Shown: positions 25,946 through 34,249, counted from the first letter of the stretch. The stretch is DNA of 41,276 nt from Bacteroidales bacterium (GCA_025358455.1 JANYJP010000039.1:1-41276); one strand, 5' to 3'. Notes: generated by a model from the sequence alone, not told the origin. Translations and numbers: made by a program.

Positions 25946-26972
25946 TATAAATAAACTTGTGCGTAAAAATGTTCTCAAACTCACTCCATATTCAAGTGCC
26001 AGGGACGAGTTTTTGGGTAAAACAGGAATATTCATGGATGCCAATGAAAATCCATATGGCACCCTTAACCGGTATCCTGATCCCTATCAGAAAGAACTGA
26101 AAAAGGCTATATCAGGATTTAAAGGAATCTCTGAAGAAAATATTTTCCTTGGAAACGGTAGTGATGAGATTATTGATCTCTGTTTCAGGGTATTTTGTAA
26201 CCCGGGAAAAGATAAAGTTCTCACTTTTCCACCTACTTATGGAATGTATGAGGTATCCGCTTCTGTAAATGATATTGAGGTCTTAAAAGTTCCTCTTACT
26301 GATAGTTTCCAGATTAATCTCCTGAAAGTAAAACCCCTTTTAGAAGATAAAGCTCTGAAACTAATCTTTATATGTTCGCCTAATAATCCAACAGGAAACG
26401 CAATGAATCAAAAAGACGTTGAATATATTCTGAAAAGTTTCAATGGTATTATTGTAATTGATGAAGCATATAATGATTTTAATGATAAACCTTCATTTCT
26501 GAATCATGTTGATAAATATCCAAACCTGATACTGATGCAAACCTTCAGTAAGGCGTTAGGTCTCGCGGCAGTCAGAGTGGGAATGGCTTTCACAAATCCG
26601 GTTATTGTTCAATATTTCAACAAGATGAAACCTCCATATAATATCAGCGCTATCAATCAGAAAGCTGCCCTGCGAAAACTCAATAAAGGTGAAGTTTTAA
26701 AAGTACAGGTCGTTAAAATCAAAAAGGAAAGAGAAAGGCTCTCATCTGAGCTCCGGAAAGTGAGAATTACCGAAATAGTTTATCCTTCCGATGCGAATTT
26801 CCTGCTGATAAAGGTTAATAATGCCAATGATTTATATAACAAATTGGTTAACAAGAATATAATTGTCAGAAATCGTAGCAATGCAATAGAGAATTGCTTA
26901 AGGATAACAGTAGGCAAGAAGTCGGAAAATGACAAACTGATTAAAGCTTTGAATGATATTAACAATGATTAA
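25938..26972 (+). CDS. hisC: Histidinol-phosphate aminotransferase
   Basis: HisC is a PLP fold-type I enzyme that transaminates imidazole acetol phosphate. In 344 residues it shows FMDANENPYGTLNRYPDP, FLGNGSDEIIDLC, FICSPNNPTGNAM, VIDEAYNDF, the PLP lysine in TFSKALGLAAVRVGMAF, and a C-terminal NCLRITVG. It overlaps hisD by 8 nt. A 177-nt gap with a dispersed repeat separates it from hisB, the longest break inside the operon. Confidence 0.94.
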   Translation: MIDINKLVRKNVLKLTPYSSARDEFLGKTGIFMDANENPYGTLNRYPDPYQKELKKAISGFKGISEENIFLGNGSDEIIDLCFRVFCNPGKDKVLTFPPTYGMYEVSASVNDIEVLKVPLTDSFQINLLKVKPLLEDKALKLIFICSPNNPTGNAMNQKDVEYILKSFNGIIVIDEAYNDFNDKPSFLNHVDKYPNLILMQTFSKALGLAAVRVGMAFTNPVIVQYFNKMKPPYNISAINQKAALRKLNKGEVLKVQVVKIKKERERLSSELRKVRITEIVYPSDANFLLIKVNNANDLYNKLVNKNIIVRNRSNAIENCLRITVGKKSENDKLIKALNDINND

Positions 26973-27040
26973 CTTTAATGGAAAAACCTATATAAAATTA
27001 TTTGTTTAATATTTTCCCGGTTATTATTGATTTCATTTTA

Positions 27041-27105
27041 TACCCCCTTTTCTGTCCCGAATGGGCGGGATGATTCAAATCAGCCCGGTACCTTCGGGGG
27101 ACTCT
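27041..27105. repeat. C-rich intergenic repeat between hisC and hisB
   Basis: TACCCCCTTTTCTGTCCCGA begins a unit with internal C-run/G-run pairs and ends in TTCGGGGGA. It shares its start (TACCCCCT..CTGTCCC) with the complement of the unit at 30300-30374 and resembles that at 3151-3227. Confidence 0.6.
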
Positions 27106-27149
27106 AAAGTAATATTAATCTATACATAAAAAAATACAACAATTTCGTT

Positions 27150-28238
27150 ATGAAGAAGGTACTTTTTATTGACAGGGATGGCACTATTATCATTGAACCG
27201 GAAAATGAACAGGTAGACAGTTTCGAGAGACTGACTTTCCTTCCGGGTGCTATATCGTGCTTGTCAAAGATAGCAAAGGAGACTGATTATGAACTTGTTA
27301 TGGTTACTAATCAGGATGGTCTTGGTACAAAATCATACCCTGAAGATACCTTTTGGCCAGTTCAGAATAAAATGCTGGAAATTCTAAAAGGAGAGGGCGT
27401 TTCCTTCGCGGAAATATTCATTGATAAAACTTTACCATCACAAAAGGCTCCCACCCGTAAGCCGGGAACTGCCATGCTGTTAAAATACCTTGCACAGGGG
27501 ATCGAGCTGGAATCTTCATATGTAATAGGAGACAGAAAAACAGATATTGAGCTTGCTGCTAATCTGGGATGCAAAGCTATATATATTAATAGTGTGAATT
27601 CTCCCGAAGCTGAATTATCGACAACTGACTGGAACGAAATTTATAAATATCTTAAAAGCAGACCACGCATTGCAAAGGTTGAAAGGAGAACATCTGAAAC
27701 AAACATTAATGTTGAACTTAACCTTGACGGATCAGGAAAGAATGAAATAGATACGGGAATAGGTTTCTTAAACCATATGCTGGAACAGATTGCGCGTCAC
27801 GCAAACATTGACCTGATAATAAAAGTGAAAGGTGATCTTCATATTGATGAACATCACACCATTGAAGATGTGGCAATTACATTTGGCCAGGCTGTCAACA
27901 AAGCTCTTGGAGGCAAAAAAGGGATCGAGCGATATAGTTTTGTTTTGCCAATGGATGATTGTCTGGCTCAGGTTGCTCTTGATTTTGGCGGCAGGCCATG
28001 GCTAATCTGGCATGTAAAGTTACTAAGAGAGAAGGTTGGAGAAATGCCATCTGAGATGTTCGTTCATTTCTTCAAATCATTCACTGACAATGCAAAATGC
28101 AATCTGAATATAAAAGCTGAAGGCTTGAATGAACATCACAAAATTGAAGCTATTTTCAAAGCATTTGCTAAAACCCTTGGCCAGGCCATAAAACAAACTG
28201 ATAACTTTATCTTACCATCAACCAAGGGAGTAATATGA
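27150..28238 (+). CDS. hisB: Bifunctional histidinol-phosphatase / imidazoleglycerol-phosphate dehydratase
   Basis: The 362-residue protein is a fusion. Residues 1-165 form a HAD-type histidinol phosphatase (FIDRDGTIIIEPE with nucleophile Asp8 and Asp10, VTNQDGLGT, RKPGTAML, YVIGDRKTDIELA). Residues from about 172 are the dehydratase (GSGKNEIDTGIGFLNHMLEQ, the metal-binding DEHHTIEDVAI, and GLNEHHKIEAIFKAF). It carries out two non-consecutive steps of histidine synthesis, as in E. coli HisB. It overlaps hisH by 4 nt. Confidence 0.96.
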   Translation: MKKVLFIDRDGTIIIEPENEQVDSFERLTFLPGAISCLSKIAKETDYELVMVTNQDGLGTKSYPEDTFWPVQNKMLEILKGEGVSFAEIFIDKTLPSQKAPTRKPGTAMLLKYLAQGIELESSYVIGDRKTDIELAANLGCKAIYINSVNSPEAELSTTDWNEIYKYLKSRPRIAKVERRTSETNINVELNLDGSGKNEIDTGIGFLNHMLEQIARHANIDLIIKVKGDLHIDEHHTIEDVAITFGQAVNKALGGKKGIERYSFVLPMDDCLAQVALDFGGRPWLIWHVKLLREKVGEMPSEMFVHFFKSFTDNAKCNLNIKAEGLNEHHKIEAIFKAFAKTLGQAIKQTDNFILPSTKGVI

Positions 28239-28813
28239 TAGCGATTCTGAAATATAATGCCGGAAATATTACATCCGTTAAAAACGCATTGAACCGTTTG
28301 GGTTTTGCCAGCATTATTACTGATGATCCTGACGAGTTGGGCAGTGCTGATAAAGTAATTATTCCAGGTGTCGGAGAAGCCAGTTCCGCTATGAAGTATC
28401 TAAGGGAAAGAGGATTGGATAATACTATACTCGCTCTGACACAACCTGTTCTTGGTATATGCCTGGGTTTACAGCTTATGTGCCGCTATTCAGAAGAAGG
28501 CGACACAAAATGTCTGGGAATATTTGAAACAGATGTGAGATTATTTCCTCCGGTAGATAAAATTCCTCATATGGGATGGAATAATTTTCTAACTTTAAAA
28601 GGAGATCTCCTCAAAGGAGTTTCGCTTGAAGATGATGTATATTATGTGCACAGCTATTATTCTGAAATTTGCCAGAGCACAACAGCAACGTGCGATTATA
28701 TTCTGCCCTTTTGTGCAGCCCTGGAAACCAAGAACTTCTATGCGGTACAGTTTCATCCGGAGAAATCAGCCGGTATCGGAGAAAAAATCCTTCAAAACTT
28801 TCTGAACCTATGA
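28235..28813 (+). CDS. hisH: Imidazole glycerol phosphate synthase, glutamine amidotransferase subunit
   Basis: HisH releases ammonia from glutamine for HisF. The 192-residue class I amidotransferase has VIIPGVGEASSAMKYL, the nucleophile Cys in LGICLGLQLMC, and the His-Glu pair in YAVQFHPEKSAG. It overlaps hisB and hisA by 4 nt each (ATGA junctions). Its partner gene hisF is one gene away, the common H-A-F order. Confidence 0.95.
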   Translation: MIAILKYNAGNITSVKNALNRLGFASIITDDPDELGSADKVIIPGVGEASSAMKYLRERGLDNTILALTQPVLGICLGLQLMCRYSEEGDTKCLGIFETDVRLFPPVDKIPHMGWNNFLTLKGDLLKGVSLEDDVYYVHSYYSEICQSTTATCDYILPFCAALETKNFYAVQFHPEKSAGIGEKILQNFLNL

Positions 28814-29523
28814 GAATTATTATGGCTCTTGATATTATGGGTGGAAAATGTGTCCGTCTTACCCGGGGTGATTTTAGTAAAAGTAAAGTATACAAAGAAG
28901 ATCCTGTAGAGTTTGCCAGGAAGATTGAAGACAATGGTTTACAGTATCTCCATCTGGTTGACCTTGATGGTGCTAGGAATAAAAAGATTGAGAATTTAAA
29001 TATTCTCGAAAAAATTGCACAGAAAACCAACCTGAAAATTGATTTTGGGGGAGGGTTGAGATCATATGATGATGTGATCTCTGTTTTTAATGCAGGTGCA
29101 AAACAAGTCACTCTTGGAAGCATTGCCGCTAATGACCCGGAGTTATTTATGGTATGGCTCAGGAAACTGGGACAGCAAAAGCTGATACTTGGCGCTGATT
29201 TTATCGATAGAAAAATCTCAGCAGGCGGATGGCTTGAAAAAACCGATCAGGATATAATAAGTTTTATTTCTGATTACAAGTCACGAGGTGTGAAATATAC
29301 AATATGTACCGATATTAAAAAAGACGGTATGCTAAAGGGGCCTGCAACTGATCTGTATAAAGAGATTTTGGGTAAAGTAAAAATAAATCTCATAGCAAGT
29401 GGAGGAATCTCATCTGTAGCTGATATAGAGGGATTAAGAGATGCCGGTTGTGAAGGTGCAATTATCGGTAAGGCCGTTTATGAGGGAAAATTAACTTTTA
29501 AGGATCTGAGAAACCAATGTTAA
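28810..29523 (+). CDS. hisA: ProFAR isomerase (phosphoribosyl-formimino-AICAR-P isomerase)
   Basis: HisA opens the ribose ring of ProFAR by an Amadori rearrangement. I set the start at the ATG at 28810, which overlaps the hisH stop (ATGA) and gives 237 residues beginning [20 protein letters not shown]; a longer in-frame extension to 28669 runs through hisH and is not credible. Catalytic Asp8 is present in ALDIMGG, the second Asp in [13 protein letters not shown], and the phosphate-binding loops in DFGGGLRS and [11 protein letters not shown]. It overlaps hisF by 7 nt. Confidence 0.94.
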   Translation: MRIIMALDIMGGKCVRLTRGDFSKSKVYKEDPVEFARKIEDNGLQYLHLVDLDGARNKKIENLNILEKIAQKTNLKIDFGGGLRSYDDVISVFNAGAKQVTLGSIAANDPELFMVWLRKLGQQKLILGADFIDRKISAGGWLEKTDQDIISFISDYKSRGVKYTICTDIKKDGMLKGPATDLYKEILGKVKINLIASGGISSVADIEGLRDAGCEGAIIGKAVYEGKLTFKDLRNQC

Positions 29524-30272
29524 AAAGACGAATTATTCCCTGTCTCGATATTAAAGAGGGACGCACTGTAAAAGGCGTTAATTTTAAAAACCTCAGAGAT
29601 GCCGGCGACCCTGTTGAGCTTGCAAAACTATATGTGAAACAAGGCGCCGATGAATTAGTATTCCTTGATATAACTGCAACTATTGAAAACAGAAAAGCTC
29701 TTGCCGGGCTGGTTGAAAGAATAGCAGGTGAAATTAATATTCCATTTACTGTAGGGGGAGGAATTGAATCTGTCAATGATGTTTCAGCTCTGTTAAAAGC
29801 AGGAGCCGATAAAGTAACTATAAACTCATCGGCAGTAAGAAAGCCTGAACTTATCTCTGAAATTGCCAGTCAGTTCGGAAGTCAGTGCATTGTGGTAGCA
29901 ATTGATACTAAACTTATTAATGATGAATGGATGGTAGTAGTTAATGGAGGGCGCACTCCTACCACCTTATATGCTGTGAGCTGGGCACTTAATGTTGAAG
30001 ATCTTGGGGCCGGAGAAATATTGCTGACATCAATGAATAATGATGGAACAAAGTCGGGATTCTCAATTGACATCACAGGTGAAGTAAGCCGGAGCGTTAA
30101 TATTCCGGTTATTGCTTCAGGAGGAGCCGGTTTGATGAAACATTTCAGTGAGGTCTTTTTCAATACCGGCTGCAGCGCCGCTCTGGCCGCGAGTATTTTT
30201 CACTTTAGAGAGATAGATATCAGAGATTTGAAAAGGTATTTGCTAAATGAGAATATAAGCGTACGATGTTGA
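29517..30272 (+). CDS. hisF: Imidazole glycerol phosphate synthase, cyclase subunit
   Basis: HisF closes the imidazole ring with ammonia from HisH. The 251-residue barrel has [18 protein letters not shown] with catalytic Asp11, [24 protein letters not shown] with the second catalytic Asp, [12 protein letters not shown] and VIASGGAG. It begins inside the end of hisA and is followed by a 133-nt gap that holds a repeat before hisIE. Confidence 0.96.
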   Translation: MLKRRIIPCLDIKEGRTVKGVNFKNLRDAGDPVELAKLYVKQGADELVFLDITATIENRKALAGLVERIAGEINIPFTVGGGIESVNDVSALLKAGADKVTINSSAVRKPELISEIASQFGSQCIVVAIDTKLINDEWMVVVNGGRTPTTLYAVSWALNVEDLGAGEILLTSMNNDGTKSGFSIDITGEVSRSVNIPVIASGGAGLMKHFSEVFFNTGCSAALAASIFHFREIDIRDLKRYLLNENISVRC

Positions 30273-30299
30273 ATATGTACACATTATCTCTGTTTTTTG

Positions 30300-30374
30300 C
30301 CCTTTACCACCTAACGGGGGTCTAAAAACAAGATGGATTTATAACTCCCCTTCAGAAGGGACAGGGGGTAGAAA
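30300..30374. repeat. C-rich intergenic repeat between hisF and hisIE
   Basis: CCTTTACCACCTAACGGGGG and the right-hand CTCCCCTTCAGAAGGGACAG followed by GGGG form an imperfect palindromic unit. Its complement begins TACCCCCTGTCCCTTCTGAA, as in the other members of this family. Confidence 0.65.
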
Positions 30375-30405
30375 ACAGTGAGATATTATAAGTAAAATTA
30401 ACATT

Positions 30406-30999
30406 ATGAATATTGATTTCAAAAAAGGAAATGGTCTGGTACCAGTTGTAATTCAGGATAATAACACACTACAGGTCCTCATGGTTGGTTATATGAATGA
30501 GGAGGCCTTTGAAAAAACAAATAACGAAAGAAAAGTAACTTTTTTCAGTCGCGGTAAGAACCGGCTCTGGACAAAAGGGGAGACATCAGGCAACTTTTTA
30601 TATGTTGAAGAGATTTTGTCCGACTGCGATAACGATTCTATTCTGATCAAAGTTAACCCGGTGGGACCCGTATGCCATACAGGCAATATTTCCTGTTTTG
30701 GTGACGAAACTGCAAAAGGATTTGTTTATCAGCTGGAAAAGGTTATAAACCAGCGAATTGACAATGACACAATTAATTCCTATACAAATAATCTTTACAA
30801 AAAAGGGATAAATAAAGTTGCCCAGAAAGTAGGAGAAGAAGCAGTGGAGCTGATTATTGAAGCCAAGGATGATAATATTGAATTATTCAGAAATGAAGCT
30901 GCTGATTTGCTTTATCACTTCCTCATTTTATTAAAAGTAAAAGGAATAAATATAGAGAGTATAGAGAAAATACTGAAAACCCGCCACGGAAGCAGCTAG
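30406..30999 (+). CDS. hisI: Bifunctional phosphoribosyl-AMP cyclohydrolase / phosphoribosyl-ATP pyrophosphatase
   Basis: The 197-residue fusion (HisIE) performs steps two and three. Residues 1-110 are the zinc cyclohydrolase (TFFSRGKNRLWTKGETSGN, SDCDNDSILIKV, PVCHTGNISCF with zinc-ligand cysteines). Residues from about 112 are the pyrophosphohydrolase (KVAQKVGEEAVELIIEAKDD, AADLLYHFLILL). It is the last his gene; no clear terminator follows, only a partial repeat. Confidence 0.95.
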   Translation: MNIDFKKGNGLVPVVIQDNNTLQVLMVGYMNEEAFEKTNNERKVTFFSRGKNRLWTKGETSGNFLYVEEILSDCDNDSILIKVNPVGPVCHTGNISCFGDETAKGFVYQLEKVINQRIDNDTINSYTNNLYKKGINKVAQKVGEEAVELIIEAKDDNIELFRNEAADLLYHFLILLKVKGINIESIEKILKTRHGSS

Positions 31000-31029
31000 A
31001 TCACAATTATTAAATTCCAACACCAAACT

Positions 31030-31062
31030 ATGTGTCCCTCTGTGTCTTCTCTGTGATTTCTC
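31030..31062 (-). repeat. CTCTGTG repeat fragment, copy C
   Basis: TGTGTCCCTCTGTGTCTTCT continuing CTGTGATTTCTC matches the flanking part of the repeat at 38058-38158 in the opposite direction; the hairpin core is absent. It lies between hisIE and the aromatic promoter. Confidence 0.5.
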
Positions 31063-31099
31063 AATATTTAACAGAATCTGTAGTTTTTATATATTTTTA

Positions 31100-31129
31100 C
31101 TTGTTTTTTTAAAAATTCCATTACTTTTG
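31100..31129 (+). promoter_or_regulatory. Promoter of the aromatic operon (CTTG / TACTTTTG)
   Basis: TACTTTTG at 31122-31129 matches the -7 consensus TAnnTTTG; CTTG at 31100-31103 is a near-match to -33, with an 18-nt spacer. The leader ATG follows 20 nt after the -7 box. Confidence 0.65.
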
Positions 31130-31149
31130 TAAGCTAATAACACTACCAA

Positions 31150-31215
31150 ATGAATATTGTATACAAAAATTTTATCTCCTACTATTACTTCTATTTTTAT
31201 TTTAAGAACAGATAG
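31150..31215 (+). CDS. Aromatic operon leader peptide (Tyr/Phe-rich, 21 residues)
   Basis: The ORF begins MNIVYKNFIS, continues with eight consecutive aromatic codons YYYFYFYF (31180-31203), and ends KNR and TAG at 31213-31215. Six Tyr and four Phe in 21 residues match the products of the genes that follow (prephenate dehydratase, prephenate dehydrogenase). It sits between a promoter and a U-tailed terminator, so it is very likely a sensor of charged tRNA-Tyr and tRNA-Phe. It has no Trp codon, which argues that tryptophan is not sensed. Enteric pheA leaders sense Phe; a mixed Tyr/Phe sensor is less usual. Confidence 0.9.
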   Translation: MNIVYKNFISYYYFYFYFKNR

Positions 31216-31280
31216 GGGATTTTTGTATACAGATAATTTTAAATTATATGAAAGCAAGGGTCCCTGAACGGGGCTCTTTT
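31159..31280 (+). promoter_or_regulatory. Aromatic attenuator: 1:2 hairpin, antiterminator and terminator
   Basis: A perfect 12-bp inverted repeat, GTATACAAAAAT (31159-31170, in leader codons 4-7) and ATTTTTGTATAC (31219-31230, after the stop), encloses the Tyr/Phe codons and can form the protecting 1:2 hairpin. The terminator is AGGGTCCC (31257-31264), loop, GGGGCTCT (about 31270-31277) with two wobbles, then a run of about nine U. AGGGG (31214-31218, overlapping the leader stop) can pair with TCCCT (31261-31265) as a short antiterminator. Stalling at the aromatic codons disrupts 1:2 and frees AGGGG. Confidence 0.75.
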
Positions 31281-31301
31281 TTTTTAAGTAATATTTTGAT
31301 T

Positions 31302-32132
31302 ATGAAAATTGCAATACAGGGAGAAGCAGGATGTTTTCATGAAGTTGCTGCAAGGCAATACTTCAAATACGATGATGTCGTAATAGTACCATGTTCAACA
31401 TTCGATCTGACTCTCAATACCCTTATTGGAGGCTATGCCGACTTTGCGGTTATGGCAATCGAAAATGCAAGGTCGGGAAGCATACTGTATAATTATACAC
31501 TTATCAGGGAATCAGGAATGAAAATACTTGGTGAACATAACCTGCGTATTAAACAGAACCTTATGGCACTTTATGGCCAGTCAATAACCGATATTAAAGA
31601 GATCAGGACTCATCCGATTGCATTTGCTCAGTGTATGACCTTCCTTAACAAGTATCCGGAAATGACTCTGATAGAAAGTGATGATACTGCAGGAAGTGCA
31701 AGGATCATAAGTGAAAAAAAACTTAAAGGTGTCGCTGCTATTGCTTCATCAAATGCTGCTGAGATTTATGGCCTTGACATAATAGCGCCGGGAATTGAAA
31801 CTTATAAACAAAACTATACCCGGTTTCTGGTTATCGGAAGCGAAGATAAGGGAAACACAAGAGGAAATAAGGTTTCAATATGCTTTTCAACGGGTCATAA
31901 GCCAGGCTCACTCGCGGCTGTACTCGTCAAACTCGCTGAATTACAAATCAACCTTTCAAAAATTCAATCTGTTCCCAGGTTAAATGGTGAGTGGGAATAT
32001 CTGTTTTATCTTGATCTTGAGTTAAGCAAAAATGTTAATTCTGACATAATCAGAAGGGTTCTGGATAAATATACCAGCAATCTTGAGATACTTGGAGTTT
32101 ATTTAAAAGGAGACATGCTATATGAAAGTTAA
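31302..32132 (+). CDS. pheA: Prephenate dehydratase
   Basis: The enzyme converts prephenate to phenylpyruvate for phenylalanine. I choose the ATG at 31302 (MKIAIQGEAGCFHEVAARQY, 276 residues); the in-frame ATG at 31248 would translate through the attenuator terminator. The catalytic domain shows VMAIENARSGSI, HPIAFAQCMTFL, DTAGSARIIS and the TRF motif in NYTRFLVIG. A C-terminal ACT domain (GHKPGSLAAVLVKLAELQIN) follows; the usual ESRP Phe-binding motif reads QSVP here. It has no chorismate mutase domain; that activity is fused to DAHP synthase downstream. It overlaps the next gene by 11 nt. Confidence 0.93.
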   Translation: MKIAIQGEAGCFHEVAARQYFKYDDVVIVPCSTFDLTLNTLIGGYADFAVMAIENARSGSILYNYTLIRESGMKILGEHNLRIKQNLMALYGQSITDIKEIRTHPIAFAQCMTFLNKYPEMTLIESDDTAGSARIISEKKLKGVAAIASSNAAEIYGLDIIAPGIETYKQNYTRFLVIGSEDKGNTRGNKVSICFSTGHKPGSLAAVLVKLAELQINLSKIQSVPRLNGEWEYLFYLDLELSKNVNSDIIRRVLDKYTSNLEILGVYLKGDMLYES

Positions 32133-33306
32133 ACCTGCAGACCGTACACTAACCGTTCAGGAATACTATTTTTCGCAAAAACTTGCCCAGATAGACAGGA
32201 TGCGAAGTGAAGGTTTTGATGTCATTAATCTTGGTATCGGAAGCCCCGACCAGCCGCCTTCAGCCAATACTGTTTCGGCTCTGATCGAAGAAGCAAAAAA
32301 ACCGACCTCGCATGGTTATCAAAATTATTCAGGGATACCGTCTTTGAGAAAAGCCTTCTCAGACTGGTATAAAAAGTACTTTCACGTTGATCTGAATCCT
32401 GACAACGAGATCCTCCTTCTGATGGGAAGCAAAGAAGGAATAATGCATATTAGTATGGCATTTGTCAATCCCGGGGATGAAGTACTTGTTCCGGATCCGG
32501 GTTATCCGACATATTCCTCAGTAACAAACCTGGTTGGAGGTATCGTCAGAAAATATGACCTGGTAAAAGAGAAGGAATGGTTCCCCGATATTGATTCATT
32601 GGAGCGGAGTGATCTCAGCAAGGTAAAACTTATGTGGGTTAACTATCCGAATATGCCAACCGGAACATCATGTTCGGTATCTCAATTTGAAAAGCTTGTT
32701 GCATTTTCCCGGAAACACGGGATACTGCTTTGCAACGACAACCCATACAGCTTCATTCTGAATAAAGATTACCACAGTATTCTGGAGGTGAAGGGAGCAA
32801 AAGAAACAGTTTTGGAACTTAATTCATTAAGTAAGTCGCACAATATGGCTGGCTGGCGTATTGGTATGGTTGCTGGTCACAGTGAATATATAAAGAATGT
32901 GCTAAAGGTAAAAAGCAATATGGATTCAGGTATGTTTCTCGCGATGCAGATGGCTGCAGTAGAAGCACTAAAAAATCCTGAATCGTGGTATGATTCGGTT
33001 AACGCGGTTTATTTAAGGAGGCGGAAAATAGTTGAGGAAATTATGGAAATACTGAAGTGTAAATATGATAAATCACAGGTGGGTTTGTTCGTATGGGGAA
33101 GAATCCCTGAAGAGATTCCGGCCTGTGAAGCTTATGTTGAAGAATTATTGATTAAGACAAATGTATTCATTACGCCCGGATTCATTTTTGGAAAAAATGG
33201 AGAACGTTATATCCGCATATCGCTATGTGCTTCTGAAGCGAGACTGAGTGAAGCCAAAAACAGAATCACAGGTTTCCTTTCACTTAATATCTTAATAACA
33301 AAATAA
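32122..33306 (+). CDS. PLP-dependent aminotransferase class I/II, probably for aromatic oxo acids
   Basis: The 394-residue fold-type I protein has NLGIGSPDQPPS, DPGYPTYSSVTNL, WVNYPNMPTG, CNDNPYSFI, the PLP lysine in SLSKSHNMAGWRIGM, and the carboxylate-binding Arg in YIRISLCA. The sequence resembles the LL-diaminopimelate/aspartate aminotransferase group. Its 11-nt overlap with pheA and position before tyrA suggest it transaminates phenylpyruvate, 4-hydroxyphenylpyruvate or prephenate. That role is inferred from context; diaminopimelate synthesis cannot be excluded. Confidence 0.85.
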   Translation: MKVKPADRTLTVQEYYFSQKLAQIDRMRSEGFDVINLGIGSPDQPPSANTVSALIEEAKKPTSHGYQNYSGIPSLRKAFSDWYKKYFHVDLNPDNEILLLMGSKEGIMHISMAFVNPGDEVLVPDPGYPTYSSVTNLVGGIVRKYDLVKEKEWFPDIDSLERSDLSKVKLMWVNYPNMPTGTSCSVSQFEKLVAFSRKHGILLCNDNPYSFILNKDYHSILEVKGAKETVLELNSLSKSHNMAGWRIGMVAGHSEYIKNVLKVKSNMDSGMFLAMQMAAVEALKNPESWYDSVNAVYLRRRKIVEEIMEILKCKYDKSQVGLFVWGRIPEEIPACEAYVEELLIKTNVFITPGFIFGKNGERYIRISLCASEARLSEAKNRITGFLSLNILITK

Positions 33307-33324
33307 CTTAATAATAAGAACAGA

Positions 33325-34170
33325 ATGACAGTTGCAGTTGTAGGAATCGGCCTTATTGGAGGCTCATTGATGGTTGATCTCCGTAAACGGGGATTTGCTG
33401 ATAAAATAATCGGAGTTGATACCAATATGCATCATCAGAATATTGCTCTGCTTTGTGGGTTGGTTGATGAAAATGACACTCTTGACAATGCTATTGAAAA
33501 GAGTGATCTTATAATTCTTACAACTCCCGTAAATACTAATTGCAGGATGTTACCGGGTATACTCGACAAAATACAAGGCACTACAAAAGTTGTTACCGAT
33601 ATGGGTTCCACAAAAGCCAGTATTGCAGAAGTATCAAAAAACCATCCAGCAAGGGGAAGGTATGTTGCAGTTCATCCAATGGCAGGAACCGAGTATTCAG
33701 GTCCACTTGCTGCTATCGGAAAACTCTTCGACTATAAAACAGCAATTATCTGCGATAAGGAACTCAGCGATAACGATGCCCTCATCAAAATTGAACAAAT
33801 GCTGGATCTGTTGAATATGCACAAGGTATACATGAATTCAGGCGATCATGATGTGCATGTAGCTTATGTTTCACATATTTCACATATTACCTCATTCACT
33901 CTGGCACTATGTGTTCTTGAAAAGGAGCATGAAGAACAAAATATCCTGACACTGGCAGGTGGCGGATTTGAAAGCACTGTACGACTTGCTAAGAGTAATG
34001 CTGAAACATGGGCACCAATATTCCTGGAGAATTCCAAGTGCATTCTTGAAGTTATGGATACATATATTGAAAAAATGAATTCTTTCAGAAAAAAAATATC
34101 AGAAAAAGATATTAACGGATTAAAAGCCCTGATGGAAGAAGCCAATAAGATCAGGAAAATATTAAATTAA
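33325..34170 (+). CDS. tyrA: Prephenate dehydrogenase
   Basis: TyrA oxidatively decarboxylates prephenate to 4-hydroxyphenylpyruvate. The 281-residue monofunctional protein starts with the NAD-binding motif VAVVGIGLIGGSL and has ILTTPVNTN, DMGSTKASI, HPMAGTEYSGP and the catalytic-region His in HDVHVAYVSHISHITSF. There is no fused chorismate mutase or ACT domain. It follows the aminotransferase by 18 nt. The gap to the next gene is 79 nt without a clear signal. Confidence 0.93.
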   Translation: MTVAVVGIGLIGGSLMVDLRKRGFADKIIGVDTNMHHQNIALLCGLVDENDTLDNAIEKSDLIILTTPVNTNCRMLPGILDKIQGTTKVVTDMGSTKASIAEVSKNHPARGRYVAVHPMAGTEYSGPLAAIGKLFDYKTAIICDKELSDNDALIKIEQMLDLLNMHKVYMNSGDHDVHVAYVSHISHITSFTLALCVLEKEHEEQNILTLAGGGFESTVRLAKSNAETWAPIFLENSKCILEVMDTYIEKMNSFRKKISEKDINGLKALMEEANKIRKILN

Positions 34171-34249
34171 GTATGAATTGAGCTAAAGGTTGGAGTGCCT
34201 GGGCACTTTAGGCGCTTATTTATGATGTAACAAATAAATATATAGGATA

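Noticed and set aside
28669-28809. Upstream extension of the hisA frame
   Set aside because: It runs through the 3' end of hisH; the ATGA overlap at 28810 and homology to HisA fix the start.
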